Numbered from the stretch's first letter, positions 23,868 through 32,746 are shown. The stretch is DNA of 64,000 nucleotides from Aminipila butyrica (GCF_010669305.1 NZ_CP048649.1:2976001-3040000); one strand, 5' to 3'. Translations and numbers: made by a program. The notes: generated from the sequence alone by a model not told the origin.

Positions 23868-24947
23868 TTATTTAAATATTTTAATAGTACCCGTATCATT
23901 CAAGTGCCTCAACAAAGACAAGGTGATAGGGAACCCGAAAAGACCAATGATTCCAAACAAGTTGGCACCAATAAACATGCATAGCAGCGTGGCTATCGGA
24001 TGAAGCCCTAGCTGGCTGCCCACAATTTTAGGTTCAATAATATTGCGAACGATGGTGATAAAGAGGTATAGGATGAACAATCCCACCGCCACCTGATAAT
24101 TGCCCTGCAAGCAGCTGATTAAAGTCCAAGGAATCATGATGCCTCCAGTGCCCAGCACTGGCAGGATATCAAACACAGCCACCATCATGGCAATGAGGAC
24201 AGCGTTGTTGATGCCGATTATGGATAAACCAGCAAACAGCTCCAAAAAGGTGATTGTCACAATCAGCGCATAGGAACGAATAACCACAAACAGCGTGCCA
24301 ATCACATAGCGCTTAATGCTCACAATAATTTTCTGCCCTTTAACCGGAAATTGTTTCAAAATGAAAGCGGAGAGAATGTCGTAGTCCGCCGCAATGAAAA
24401 AAGTAGAAATTACCATAATCAAAGTCTTGATAAAAAAGGCCGGCAGAGAAGAGGCGATGTTGGAGATGGCTCCAATCAAAGATAGTGACATGTTGGTCAC
24501 ATTGGACCCCAAAGAGTTCACCAGCTGGTCAAAATCTGTATTGAACTTTTCCACCAGCACAGGTGCTCTGTCTGATACAACCTTTTCCAGTCCGTGCAGA
24601 CCGTTGAGCAAAAAAGGCTCCAGCTGCTGCTTATAGAGCACTGGGAGCTGCATGACTAAATCCGTAGCCGTGGCAATCAGCTTGACTCCCAGCAACACAA
24701 GCAGCAGACCGATGGTACAGTAAAACAAGGTTACCAGCGCAATAGAAATCCAGCGGACTGGTATCCTGGTCAAAGCTGACAGTTTTTTAGCTGGGGTCTT
24801 TAGCAAATAAGCTATGCCAAAAGCAAACAGAAACGGACTGATCAAATTAAATACATATTTCAGAGAAATATATACCAGTAAGGCGATCAGCATTATATAA
24901 ACGACATTTACAATAAATGATTTTTTTCTCGTGTATTGAGATTCCAT
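23868..24947 (-). CDS. AI-2E/YtvI-family integral membrane protein
   Basis: About 359 residues with seven or eight membrane helices. It has the AI-2E transporter family features: SPFLFAFGIAYLLKTPAKKL near the N-terminus, a long extracellular amphipathic segment, and GGIMIPWTL and ARNIIEP-like VRNIIEPKIVGSQLGLHPI near the C-terminus. Length and sequence are closest to YtvI, a family named from sporulation studies; transport of AI-2 is not implied. I use the ATG at 24945-24947 behind GGAGGAAAT. Single-gene transcript. Confidence 0.82.
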   Translation of the reverse strand: MESQYTRKKSFIVNVVYIMLIALLVYISLKYVFNLISPFLFAFGIAYLLKTPAKKLSALTRIPVRWISIALVTLFYCTIGLLLVLLGVKLIATATDLVMQLPVLYKQQLEPFLLNGLHGLEKVVSDRAPVLVEKFNTDFDQLVNSLGSNVTNMSLSLIGAISNIASSLPAFFIKTLIMVISTFFIAADYDILSAFILKQFPVKGQKIIVSIKRYVIGTLFVVIRSYALIVTITFLELFAGLSIIGINNAVLIAMMVAVFDILPVLGTGGIMIPWTLISCLQGNYQVAVGLFILYLFITIVRNIIEPKIVGSQLGLHPIATLLCMFIGANLFGIIGLFGFPITLSLLRHLNDTGTIKIFK

Positions 24948-25132
24948 ATTTCCTCCAGCAAAATTCAAACTATGCCCATGGTTAAACTGCTTTTATTCTA
25001 TCATATTCTCCAATTATTATAAAGATTCCTTTCTAAAAAATTGCAGATTTTTTAACATTTAAGCAATTTATTTCGACAAATTCCCCCTGTCTCAAGAGGC
25101 TTACAAAAATTAGCTCCACATTAGTCCCTCAC

Positions 25133-25176
25133 TCTACGGACCGTAGATTGATTGAAGAGCCCTTTTCCCTTATGAT
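25133..25176 (+). promoter_or_regulatory. Promoter with adjacent palindrome, GIY-YIG gene
   Basis: TTGATT (25148-25153), 17-bp spacer and TATGAT (25171-25176) form the promoter. Touching its -35 is the 15-bp perfect palindrome TCTACGG-A-CCGTAGA (25133-25147), a candidate operator. Confidence 0.62.
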
Positions 25177-25232
25177 AAAAGTATGCATATGAACACGGCC
25201 CTGTGCCCAGTAAAAAAAAGAGGTAAAAATAG

Positions 25233-25574
25233 ATGAATACATTATCAAAAAAAGAACGACGCAAGCAGTACAACACCCGTCAAGTGATTGGCGGAATCTA
25301 TGTTATTCGCTGTCAGGGAAATGGCCGCACTTGGCTCAAATCTACATCTGACCTGAAAGGTGAGCAAAATCGTTTTCAATTCGCCCTTTCCAACAATTCC
25401 TCTCCCACGCCAGCTATGCTGCGGGAATGGAACCAGTATGGAGCGAAATCCTTTTCCTTGCAAGTCTTGGAGGCGTTAGAAAAGAAAGATACACAGACAG
25501 ATCGGGAGTTTGCTGATGATGTGCAGGCGCTGCTGGAACTGTGGAAAGAGAAAGAGCAAATGGAAATCCAGTAG
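25233..25574 (+). CDS. Small GIY-YIG-like domain protein
   Basis: This 113-residue protein has the GIY half of a GIY-YIG nuclease fold (residues 20-26, GGIYVIR) followed by ENRFQFAL-like QNRFQFALSNN and WNQYGAKSFSLQVLEAL, an arrangement seen in small Firmicute GIY-YIG proteins. The expected YIG motif is replaced by TWLKST, so nuclease activity is doubtful. The ATG follows AAAGAGGTAAAAATAG. It is a single gene with its own promoter, palindrome and terminator. Function unknown. Confidence 0.72.
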   Translation: MNTLSKKERRKQYNTRQVIGGIYVIRCQGNGRTWLKSTSDLKGEQNRFQFALSNNSSPTPAMLREWNQYGAKSFSLQVLEALEKKDTQTDREFADDVQALLELWKEKEQMEIQ

Positions 25575-25583
25575 ACATAACGT

Positions 25584-25616
25584 AAGCCAGTCCCGCTCAT
25601 TTGCCGGGACTGGCTT
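25584..25616. terminator. Terminator, GIY-YIG gene
   Basis: A 12-bp perfect stem (AAGCCAGTCCCG and complement, 25584-25595 and 25605-25616) with a T-rich 3' side. It could also serve the convergent methyltransferase-like gene. Confidence 0.88.
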
Positions 25617-25639
25617 AGTTTTTACTTTTTGATTTAGTT

Positions 25640-26581
25640 TTATTTACTTTTTAAGTCACGGAACGACGGCTGCTCCTGCGGGGTCTTTTTCGCACAGAGA
25701 CTGCGCACATAATATTTCTTATTCTCCCGAAATGGCCAAATCCAATATTTTTCATAAGGCTCATAGGCCTGGGCCCAGCAGCGCAAGTCTTGATAGCCTT
25801 GTCTTGCCCCAGCTACTCCTCCCCCTTGGAGGAATAATTCATCAATTTGAGCATACTCCTCCTGAGCCAGTAAACCGCCGATGATCTCTTCGTAAGCCAA
25901 CAGCCCGCTGCGGTCCGATAATTCCGCGCTGTCACAGTAAGCAAACAGCCACCCATCCTCGGCGACCAGCTTAGTCAGGCAGCGGTTGTAGATTTCTGCC
26001 AGCCGGTCAGCCATTGATGCTGCTTCCCCCATCAAGGCAGACGTGTAATCGGGATTGGCCGCGGCCAGTTCTGCGTAAGGAACAATCAATTGTGAGTGAA
26101 CAGCTCCAGAAATTACTAAATCGTAAGCGGGCTGCTCCAGTTGGTGAATCCACTCCGGGTCGGCCTCAGCCAACTGCTGCCGTATTTGAGCCAAAATTTG
26201 CTCCGCTGGGCGTTTTTCCTTCATCTGCCCCTCTATGTGACGAAGGAAAGCCTCTTGATAAAAACCAGTGAATTCCAGTCCGCCCTGTAGGTGAATTTGC
26301 TGGCGTTCCTGGCTGGTTAGCTGTTGACGCTCCAGAGCCCGCTCCATGCTTCCGGTATCATAATCCATCAGGGTCAACGTATCCACCCTCTTCAACAGAA
26401 ATTTCAGGTCCAGATCTTCGCAGCGGCCCGCGCCTAAAACGGCGGCATGCTGAAGGCTCCCCCTGGCAAAGACTTTAGCTGCCAGGATGGCGCTGATTGT
26501 ATTTCGGTGATGTTCCCATCTCTTCCATCGCTGGGAACAGTGCTGATCCGCATTATACGTTTCATAAATATCTAATATCAT
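25640..26581 (-). CDS. Class I methyltransferase-like protein
   Basis: This 313-residue protein carries a Rossmann motif AAVLGAGRCEDLDLKFLL near residue 47, then TLTLMDYDTGSMERAL with the acidic residue that would bind SAM ribose, and a later segment YDLVISGAVHSQL. This is consistent with a SAM-dependent methyltransferase fold, but no substrate motif is recognisable. It is rich in Gln, Ala and Leu. The ATG follows AGAGGATAGATAG. It lies 65 nt after the MTA/SAH nucleosidase gene in the same direction, which would clear its product SAH. Confidence 0.62.
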   Translation of the reverse strand: MILDIYETYNADQHCSQRWKRWEHHRNTISAILAAKVFARGSLQHAAVLGAGRCEDLDLKFLLKRVDTLTLMDYDTGSMERALERQQLTSQERQQIHLQGGLEFTGFYQEAFLRHIEGQMKEKRPAEQILAQIRQQLAEADPEWIHQLEQPAYDLVISGAVHSQLIVPYAELAAANPDYTSALMGEAASMADRLAEIYNRCLTKLVAEDGWLFAYCDSAELSDRSGLLAYEEIIGGLLAQEEYAQIDELFLQGGGVAGARQGYQDLRCWAQAYEPYEKYWIWPFRENKKYYVRSLCAKKTPQEQPSFRDLKSK

Positions 26582-26646
26582 CTATCTATCCTCTATCTGA
26601 CTTTCAACCATTGTCTGACTCATATCCACATACCAACACTTGCCGC

Positions 26647-27348
26647 TCATCCTTCTTGCAGCTCTGCCACAAGCCCGACTACAAAATTTGCTGACCTACT
26701 GGCTGCTTCTGCAAAATTGGCCTCGAAATTTGCCAATCCATTGTGTTCCTCTGTATCCGTAATACTCCGAACCGCCATAAAAGGAACCTGATTTACATAA
26801 CACACATGAGCTATCGCCCCAGTCTCCATATCTGCACAGAGAGGTTCAAAGGTGTCATTAATAGCCGGACGCTCCTTGTCCACAATGAACTGTTCTCCTG
26901 TAGCCATGCGCCCAAAGTGAATTTTCTGCAAAAAAGTGCCGCTAGCTGCTACCTTTCTGGCTGCTTGCAACATTCTCCCGTCCACTTGAAAGTAAGGTTT
27001 GTCCGAGTCCATAAAGGGGTGTAGCTTCACTAGATTTAACAAATTCACATCGTGGTAGCAGATGTCGGTAGATACCACGGTCTCCAACAATTTCACTTGA
27101 CTGGCCATACCCCCAGCCGTTCCGGAGTTAATAATCCCCTCCACTTGATACACATTCACCAAAATTTGAGCTGCAATGGCCGCATTTACCTTACATACAC
27201 CCGAAACCACAGCAACCACAGGCTGGTCAGCCAATTCTCCTTCCAAGAACTCGATGCCAGCCCTCAGATGCCGGCTCTTTTCCTTAAAATATCTTTCATA
27301 TGGCGCCCATTCCTCTTCACACGGACAAATTAGTCCAAGCAACTTCAT
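26647..27348 (-). CDS. mtnN: 5'-methylthioadenosine/S-adenosylhomocysteine nucleosidase
   Basis: This cytosolic enzyme cleaves adenine from MTA and SAH and also yields the AI-2 precursor. Conserved elements are GLICPCEEEW at the N-terminus, INSGTAGGM, the substrate glutamates in DMETGAIAHVCY and the catalytic Asp in VRSITDTEE. The frame is open to 27372, but that ATG touches its only purine-rich site; the ATG at 27346-27348 gives the canonical N-terminus MKLLGLI. About 233 residues. Probably cotranscribed with the methyltransferase-like gene. Confidence 0.9.
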   Translation of the reverse strand: MKLLGLICPCEEEWAPYERYFKEKSRHLRAGIEFLEGELADQPVVAVVSGVCKVNAAIAAQILVNVYQVEGIINSGTAGGMASQVKLLETVVSTDICYHDVNLLNLVKLHPFMDSDKPYFQVDGRMLQAARKVAASGTFLQKIHFGRMATGEQFIVDKERPAINDTFEPLCADMETGAIAHVCYVNQVPFMAVRSITDTEEHNGLANFEANFAEAASRSANFVVGLVAELQEG

Positions 27349-27586
27349 CCACTGATACCGCCTTTCTTTCATCCTCTTCTTTCCGTATATGTAATAAAAA
27401 AATGAATCTTATAAATTGGTTCATTCGTATTATAGTTAAATTGTTAAGAGATGGCAAGAGGCGGACAAATAGAAAACTGTATAATAAGGTTTAAAAAACA
27501 AAAAATATCAGCAGGCATGATTCCCAAATCGAAATAAAAAGCAACTATTTCTCTAATGTATTTGTAAAAGGGAAAGGATAACAACT

Positions 27587-27703
27587 ATGTATTGGTTCAG
27601 CAATTTAGATTTTAAATCGGTGCAGCTCGACATGGCTGCCAAGACACTGGAGGTCATCACGGTAATCGCTCTGGTTGGCTCCATCTTCTATGATTTGTTT
27701 TAA
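27587..27703 (+). CDS. Small hydrophobic protein candidate (38 residues)
   Basis: An ATG at 27587, behind AAAGGATAACAACT, opens a frame for a 38-residue peptide, MYWFSNLDFKSVQLD then a helix-like EVITVIALVGSIFYDLF, ending in TAA. The C-terminal half could span the membrane. It is followed directly by a T-tailed hairpin, which supports a real transcript. No known family is recognised. Confidence 0.5.
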   Translation: MYWFSNLDFKSVQLDMAAKTLEVITVIALVGSIFYDLF

Positions 27704-27709
27704 CGATTG

Positions 27710-27745
27710 AAAGGACCGTTAGCGATTGGCTGATGATCCTTTTTT
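27710..27745 (+). terminator. Terminator of the small ORF
   Basis: AAAGGA and TCCTTT arms with an inner TTAGC/GGCTGA pairing, followed by TTTTTT, six bases past the TAA. Confidence 0.65.
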
Positions 27746-27800
27746 ATTCTCTAATTTTCTGTTCTATCCCCAGGGCTCTTTAGGAAAACTCAAAGTACTG

Positions 27801-28409
27801 CTATAACCCGTCCGTCTGTTTGCTGATGTTGTCGGCCGCCTCATGGAAAGTCAAAAGAAGTTGACGATAATGTTCATACTGTTTTTTTCGAGCAGCCAAT
27901 TCCAATGATAAATTTTCTTCCTCTTCGGCGATGTTATCCAAAATTTTAACAATCTCATGCTGTATGGGCAGAGACGGCAGCGGAATGCCCATCTTACTGT
28001 AATACCCTGCCCACAGATTGCTCTTTTCATCTCCCCTGCGTTCAATTCGCTTCATCATGTAATACAGATATCGAAAATCTGCCATCGCCTTGTCCTTAGC
28101 AGTCAAAAGCTTCATAGCCGGAGATTCCACCTTAAAGTTAAATTCTACCCAACGAAAAGCACCGCTGTTATCATCAAAGAGAACCACGGGTTCTGCCGGG
28201 GATGCCTGGAACACCCCTGTTTTCTCGCCAGTATATCCTAAAATAAAGGAGGTTCCCGCTTCCAGAACTGGCGTAAAAAACTCATCCTGGTATTCCTTGC
28301 TTTCTACCATACAGGTTTCAGACGGTTCACAGACCATCACGTCTCCCAGCTCCACCATATCCACCCCCTGGGGACATAGCTCCTGGATTAGTATTCTCAA
28401 TCTGCTCAT
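27801..28409 (-). CDS. Orphan half-length type I restriction specificity subunit (HsdS-like)
   Basis: The 202-residue protein has one target-recognition domain (about 1-140, with EYQDEFFTPVLEAG and TSFILGYTGEKTG) and one conserved helical region (IPLPSLPIQHEIVKILDNI, then LELAARKKQYEHYRQLLL). Full HsdS has two of each and about 400 residues. No HsdM or HsdR lies in the window. It has its own good ribosome site (GGAGGCACACAAC) and no frame damage, so it may be a true half-subunit acting as a dimer, or a recombination cassette. Its function without a methylase nearby is unclear. Confidence 0.8.
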   Translation of the reverse strand: MSRLRILIQELCPQGVDMVELGDVMVCEPSETCMVESKEYQDEFFTPVLEAGTSFILGYTGEKTGVFQASPAEPVVLFDDNSGAFRWVEFNFKVESPAMKLLTAKDKAMADFRYLYYMMKRIERRGDEKSNLWAGYYSKMGIPLPSLPIQHEIVKILDNIAEEEENLSLELAARKKQYEHYRQLLLTFHEAADNISKQTDGL

Positions 28410-28559
28410 TGTTGTGTGCCTCCTGTCGATGCCGCCTCTAGCATCCTCTTATTCATGTTCTCCATTGTAACACACAAAGTTCTTTTCTGAAATGGCTATA
28501 AAAGGTCTCATGGGGTGTCTTTTTGTCCATTATTACCATATGTTTCCTTTCAAAGTCAA

Positions 28560-28598
28560 AAAGTGTCAGGTCTTAAAACTTTTAATCCCTGACACTTT
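28560..28598 (-). terminator. Terminator of the agmatinase-permease operon
   Basis: AAAGTGTCAGG and CCTGACACTTT (28560-28570, 28588-28598) form an 11-bp stem, followed by TTTTTGA on the minus strand, about 84 nt past the enzyme's stop. Confidence 0.8.
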
Positions 28599-28681
28599 CA
28601 CGGTCGGCTATATTATTCTTGATGGAGCGGCCCATAGCCCCTCTTTTTCCCTGGAGCTCTTAGCAGCTGCCGCCGCTATTC

Positions 28682-29581
28682 TCAACAGCAGGTGTAATAA
28701 TTAGTCACGATGTAATCAAAAATCAGCTTCGCTGCCACGGTGCTGGTCATATTTCGATAATCCGTCATGGGATTGACCTCTACAATATCGAAAACGTCCA
28801 CATATGGCGCTACTTCCTTAACAAATTTAAACAGTTGCCAAGTACTGATGCCTCCTGGCTCGTTGGCTCCGGACCCTGGTGCGAAAGCCGAATCCAGTAC
28901 ATCGATATCCAATGTAAAATAGATCTTGTCTACGCCCTCAGAAGCCCATTCCACAGCCTTTTTAGCCACTTGTGCCGCTCCCTCTTCAAAAAAAGCGTCC
29001 GGGGTGATAACATGCAGGTTATTTTCTTTTATAAAGTGGTAATGCTCGGCATAATTATAGCCCCGGATGCCAATTTGAACGATATTGTTGCCATCTACTC
29101 GTTCCAGCTCTGCTGCCCGGCGAATCTCACTGCTGCCAGAAAACTTTCCCTGCACCGCCGAATCCTCTACCAGGTCCAAATGGGTGTCCAAGTGAATAAT
29201 ACCCATCTTGCCTTCTGTGTGCTCATAGAGAGAACGGATGCCCGGCCAAGTCACCGAATGGTCTCCCCCTAAAAGAATCGGAGAAAACCCTGCGTCGATG
29301 ACTTGGTCAATCTGCTGCTTCATCTCCTCCCCACTCTTTTCGTGGTCGTAACGACTGATGGACAGGTTGCCGAAATCTCGAATCTCTACCTTTGACATAT
29401 CCACTAACCTGTTTTTTTCCGTATCGAAGATTTCATTGTCTCGGATTCGATTTAATATCCACTTGAGGGATTGACGAATTTGATCAGGGGCATATCTTGC
29501 TCCTGGCCAGCCCAAACCCGCCGAGGTATCGTAATCCAGTCCCAGAATTCCAAACTTGTTTTTTTTACTTTCCTTTAACAT
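28682..29581 (-). CDS. Ureohydrolase family enzyme (agmatinase/arginase type)
   Basis: About 299 residues with all four manganese-ligand motifs of the family: GGDHSVTWPG, HLDTHLDL, TLDIDVLDSAFAPG and the final VVEVNP. Members release urea or formamide from agmatine, arginine, guanidinobutyrate or formiminoglutamate; the substrate loop residues do not let me decide. The frame extends to 29605, but GGAGGAGCAAG precedes the ATG at 29579-29581. It follows an APC permease by 45 nt in one transcript driven by a sigma-54 promoter. The RocR-like activator favours arginine or agmatine as substrate. Confidence 0.9.
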   Translation of the reverse strand: MLKESKKNKFGILGLDYDTSAGLGWPGARYAPDQIRQSLKWILNRIRDNEIFDTEKNRLVDMSKVEIRDFGNLSISRYDHEKSGEEMKQQIDQVIDAGFSPILLGGDHSVTWPGIRSLYEHTEGKMGIIHLDTHLDLVEDSAVQGKFSGSSEIRRAAELERVDGNNIVQIGIRGYNYAEHYHFIKENNLHVITPDAFFEEGAAQVAKKAVEWASEGVDKIYFTLDIDVLDSAFAPGSGANEPGGISTWQLFKFVKEVAPYVDVFDIVEVNPMTDYRNMTSTVAAKLIFDYIVTNYYTCC

Positions 29582-29625
29582 CTTGCTCCTCCTATTTCTT
29601 GTCATAATTTATTTATAAGAACCTG

Positions 29626-31002
29626 TTAAAGTGGCTCTTCTAAGGAATTTATCTCTTTATTCTGCATTCTCATGTATACAAAGAATGGAATGCCGGCTAG
29701 CATAAGAATGAAGCCCCACATAACCGCATTCGCCCCTATTCCATAAATCGCATAAAGCGTATAGGCAAAGGCCAGCAGAGACATAGAACTGCTCTTGACG
29801 AAGATAAACAGATTGAACTGGCTGGACCGCTTAGCCAGTAGAATGATCTCTCCAGCTGCGCTGAAGGCATAGGCCGGCAGAAAAGCCAGGGTACCAATCA
29901 GCACCATAAAGTTGTAAGCCGAGCGAAGGCTGCCCGCCGCATTGAGAATCAAAAGAATGTTGGCTGCCACAGCGCTGATTACCAAGGCATTGACTGGGGT
30001 ATGGGTCTTTGGGCTGATCTTGCTAAAGACTTTTGGAAATAAGTTTTCCTGCCCAGCCGACAAAGCAATTCGTCCAGTGATGAGAATCCATCCAGAAGTA
30101 GCACCCAGGGTAGCAATGATAGCTCCCATGGCTACAAAGCCGCCGCCCCAAGCTGACCCAGTGGCAATGTTAATAACTTCTGCTAATGGTGCGGTAGAAT
30201 TGGCCAATTGGGTTTGACTGATAGCTCCCATGGCAAAGACGTTGATGCCCATGTAGATGATGGCCGTACCCACGATGCCTAGTAACGTAGCTCTCTTCAC
30301 GTTTTTTTGCGGATTCTTGATATCCCCTGCCGCCACGCTGGCTGAATCCAGGCCCAAAAAAGCCCACAGGGTGATGCCCACCGCCACGGAAATCGTGTTG
30401 GCTCCCTCCAGCTCTGGCGCCGATGCACTGGCAAAATTAGCCGAGTCAAAGTGCAGGGCTGCAATGATAATGAAGATAATCAGAGGGATAATCTTACAGA
30501 CCGTGGTGATTAGCCCTACAATGCCCACTTGCTTAGAGCCCTTGATGTTAATCCAGGTGAAAAACCACAAGGTCAGCGTGGAGGCTCCAAAAGCCAGCAG
30601 CTTGCTCTCTCGGAGGACTGGTACGAAAAAAGACAGATAGCTTAAAAATCCGGTGATGACTGCCGCATCACAAATCCAGGCCCCAATCCAATAGGTCCAG
30701 GCGATGAGAAAAGCGGCAAAGCTGCCGAAAGACTTTCTCGCGTAAAAAACTGGACCCCCGGTGGCGGGATACTTTTCTCCCAGCCTGGCGAATACCAGGG
30801 CCACGATGATGGAGCCGATGGAGGTGATGACCCAAGCGATCATAGTAGATTTTGGATTTGATGCGCTGGCCAGAGTCTGAGGCGTCATGTAGATGCCGGA
30901 GCCGATCATGTTTCCCACCACAATGGATATGGCAGCAGCAAGTCCAATTTCCTTTTTTAGCTCTACTTTGTTGTCGGAATGGTTTAAGTTTTCGCTACTC
31001 AT
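29626..31002 (-). CDS. APC-family basic amino acid/polyamine permease
   Basis: This 458-residue transporter has twelve predicted helices and the APC helix-1 signature VVGNMIGSGIYMTP. The sequence resembles arginine/agmatine, lysine/cadaverine and ornithine antiporters of the basic amino acid/polyamine group. Cotranscription with a ureohydrolase suggests import of arginine or agmatine, or exchange with ornithine or putrescine. I use the ATG at 31000-31002, nine bases from AAAAGGAG; an ATG two codons upstream is also possible. Transcribed from the sigma-54 promoter at 31043-31060. Confidence 0.9.
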   Translation of the reverse strand: MSSENLNHSDNKVELKKEIGLAAAISIVVGNMIGSGIYMTPQTLASASNPKSTMIAWVITSIGSIIVALVFARLGEKYPATGGPVFYARKSFGSFAAFLIAWTYWIGAWICDAAVITGFLSYLSFFVPVLRESKLLAFGASTLTLWFFTWINIKGSKQVGIVGLITTVCKIIPLIIFIIIAALHFDSANFASASAPELEGANTISVAVGITLWAFLGLDSASVAAGDIKNPQKNVKRATLLGIVGTAIIYMGINVFAMGAISQTQLANSTAPLAEVINIATGSAWGGGFVAMGAIIATLGATSGWILITGRIALSAGQENLFPKVFSKISPKTHTPVNALVISAVAANILLILNAAGSLRSAYNFMVLIGTLAFLPAYAFSAAGEIILLAKRSSQFNLFIFVKSSSMSLLAFAYTLYAIYGIGANAVMWGFILMLAGIPFFVYMRMQNKEINSLEEPL

Positions 31003-31042
31003 TTGCATGGTCTCCTTTTCATAAATTTGTTACTCTATATAA

Positions 31043-31060
31043 GAGCAATAAACGTGCCAA
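31043..31060 (-). promoter_or_regulatory. Sigma-54 promoter of the permease-ureohydrolase operon
   Basis: On the minus strand TTGGCAC-GTTTA-TTGCTC matches the -24/-12 consensus TGGCAC-N5-TTGC exactly. It is 41 nt upstream of the permease start and faces a sigma-54 activator gene. Confidence 0.88.
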
Positions 31061-31097
31061 CTTTGAACGCCTTGGAATTTCACAAACACCCATTTAA

Positions 31098-31115
31098 ACT
31101 GTATAAAAACTGTAC
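31098..31115. promoter_or_regulatory. Candidate upstream activating site for the RocR-like protein
   Basis: ACTGTA occurs twice, 11 bp apart (31098-31103, 31109-31114), about 45 bp upstream of the -24 element. TACAGTA recurs in reverse sense near 31195. The helical spacing fits an enhancer, but the match is short. Confidence 0.4.
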
Positions 31116-31252
31116 AAAAATTCGTCACTCAATCCTTGCTCTAAAGGCAGTAAAGGTATAAAATAAAAACAATAGCGGGAAGTGACCAAATATAGTACAG
31201 TATGTATGAAATCCCATCACATATATGGAATCCTATCCTAGGAGGTGTAGTC

Positions 31253-32614
31253 ATGTACGAGCAGGCTCTATCAGAAATGCGAAATTCCTTGAAAAATACC
31301 GATTTGATCATCGTCATCGATACCCAGGGAACCGTTATGTATTATAATGATTTCAACGATATCTACAACGAGGCAGGCAATCAGGACAATATCGGCAAAT
31401 CCATATTCCAACTCTATCCCTGGCTGACAAAAGAAAACAGCACTATATTTAAAGTTATTGAATCCGGAGAGCCCCTGGTCAACCAGTTTCAGGCCATCAA
31501 AACCACCGACAATAAGCCGGTGTCGGCTATCAATTCAGTATTCCCCTTAATCAGCGGAAACAAACTCCTAGGTGCTATCGAAATCTCTTCCAACATCGAC
31601 GGCAGCAAGCAGCCAAATAAAAATAAGCGCAATTATGCTATCTTTAATGCCAAATATGACTTCGACAATATTATTACAGAAAGCACCAGCATGAAAGAAC
31701 TGATACTGCGCATGAAAAATATGGCCAAATCTAATTCCAGCGTCTTAATATACGGAGAGACTGGCACGGGAAAGGAAATTGCTGCCCACGCCATCCACAA
31801 CGCCAGCCGTCGCTGGGATAAACCCTTTGTAACCCAAAACTGCGCGGCCATTCCCAGCACAATCATCGAAAGTATCCTCTTTGGCTCCGTCAAAGGCAGC
31901 TTTACTGGCGCCGAAGACAAAGCCGGGCTGTTTGAAACAGCCAACGGCGGCACCATCTACCTAGACGAAATTAACTCTATGCCGCTGGAGATGCAATCCA
32001 AGCTCCTGCGGACCCTGGAAGACCGAAAAATCCGTCGAGTAGGCGATAACAAAGACCTAGACGTGGATATACGAATTATTGCCTCCACCAACGAAAAGCC
32101 CCAAGATCTCCTATCGCAAAATAAGTTCCGCCCTGATCTCTTCTATCGACTTAGCGTAGTCACGGTGGAATTACCGCCTCTGCGGGAGCGGCCAGAGGAC
32201 ATTGACCCTCTGTGCCAGTACTTCATTCAATACTACAACAACCTTTTTCACAAGCAGGTTCAGGGCATCACTCCCGAACTAAAATCCCTCCTTACCCGAT
32301 ATCAATGGCCGGGCAACGTGCGGGAATTAAAGAATTGTATAGAAAGTGCCTATAACTTCGCGGATCAAGACTGGCTGGATATCCCCCACATGCCGCCTTA
32401 CATTTTGCAAGCCTTGAGGGATAACGGACAGACTACACTTCATGATGAAAAAGGCCTGTCCCATCTGCTGGAGGAATACGAGGCAGCGCTCATTGGCAGA
32501 GCCTTACATGCCAATAAGTATAACATTATTAAGACTGCAAAAGAACTTAAACTGCCTCGGCAAACCCTGTATTACAAGTTGAAAAAATATGGACTGATGA
32601 AGGGAGAAATCTGA
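31253..32614 (+). CDS. RocR-like sigma-54-dependent activator
   Basis: A 453-residue bacterial enhancer-binding protein: PAS sensor at about 10-125, AAA+ domain with Walker A GETGTGKE, sigma-54 loop GSFTGA (Ser for the usual Ala), Walker B TIYLDEINSM and arginine finger FRPDLFYRL, and a C-terminal Fis-type helix-turn-helix (KTAKELKLPRQTLYYKLKKYG). LDEINSMPLEMQSKLLRTLEDRKIRRVG is very like RocR, which activates arginine catabolism. I use the ATG at 31253 behind CCTAGGAGGTGTAGTC. It is divergent from the permease-ureohydrolase operon, its likely target. Confidence 0.92.
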   Translation: MYEQALSEMRNSLKNTDLIIVIDTQGTVMYYNDFNDIYNEAGNQDNIGKSIFQLYPWLTKENSTIFKVIESGEPLVNQFQAIKTTDNKPVSAINSVFPLISGNKLLGAIEISSNIDGSKQPNKNKRNYAIFNAKYDFDNIITESTSMKELILRMKNMAKSNSSVLIYGETGTGKEIAAHAIHNASRRWDKPFVTQNCAAIPSTIIESILFGSVKGSFTGAEDKAGLFETANGGTIYLDEINSMPLEMQSKLLRTLEDRKIRRVGDNKDLDVDIRIIASTNEKPQDLLSQNKFRPDLFYRLSVVTVELPPLRERPEDIDPLCQYFIQYYNNLFHKQVQGITPELKSLLTRYQWPGNVRELKNCIESAYNFADQDWLDIPHMPPYILQALRDNGQTTLHDEKGLSHLLEEYEAALIGRALHANKYNIIKTAKELKLPRQTLYYKLKKYGLMKGEI

Positions 32615-32703
32615 TAATCTTCCGCGGCGAGATCATCTCAGCCTTGGTGATTGGCCCATTATTGTTCAGCAAATTCTAAACAACTATATAAAAGTTAATT
32701 TTG

Positions 32704-32733
32704 AAAAATCTCAGTAATACTGCTGAGATTTTT
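32704..32733 (+). terminator. Terminator of the RocR-like gene
   Basis: AAAAATCTCAG and CTGAGATTTTT arms (32704-32714, 32723-32733), 8-nt loop, then TTT. Confidence 0.85.
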
Positions 32734-32746
32734 TTAATATATCGAA

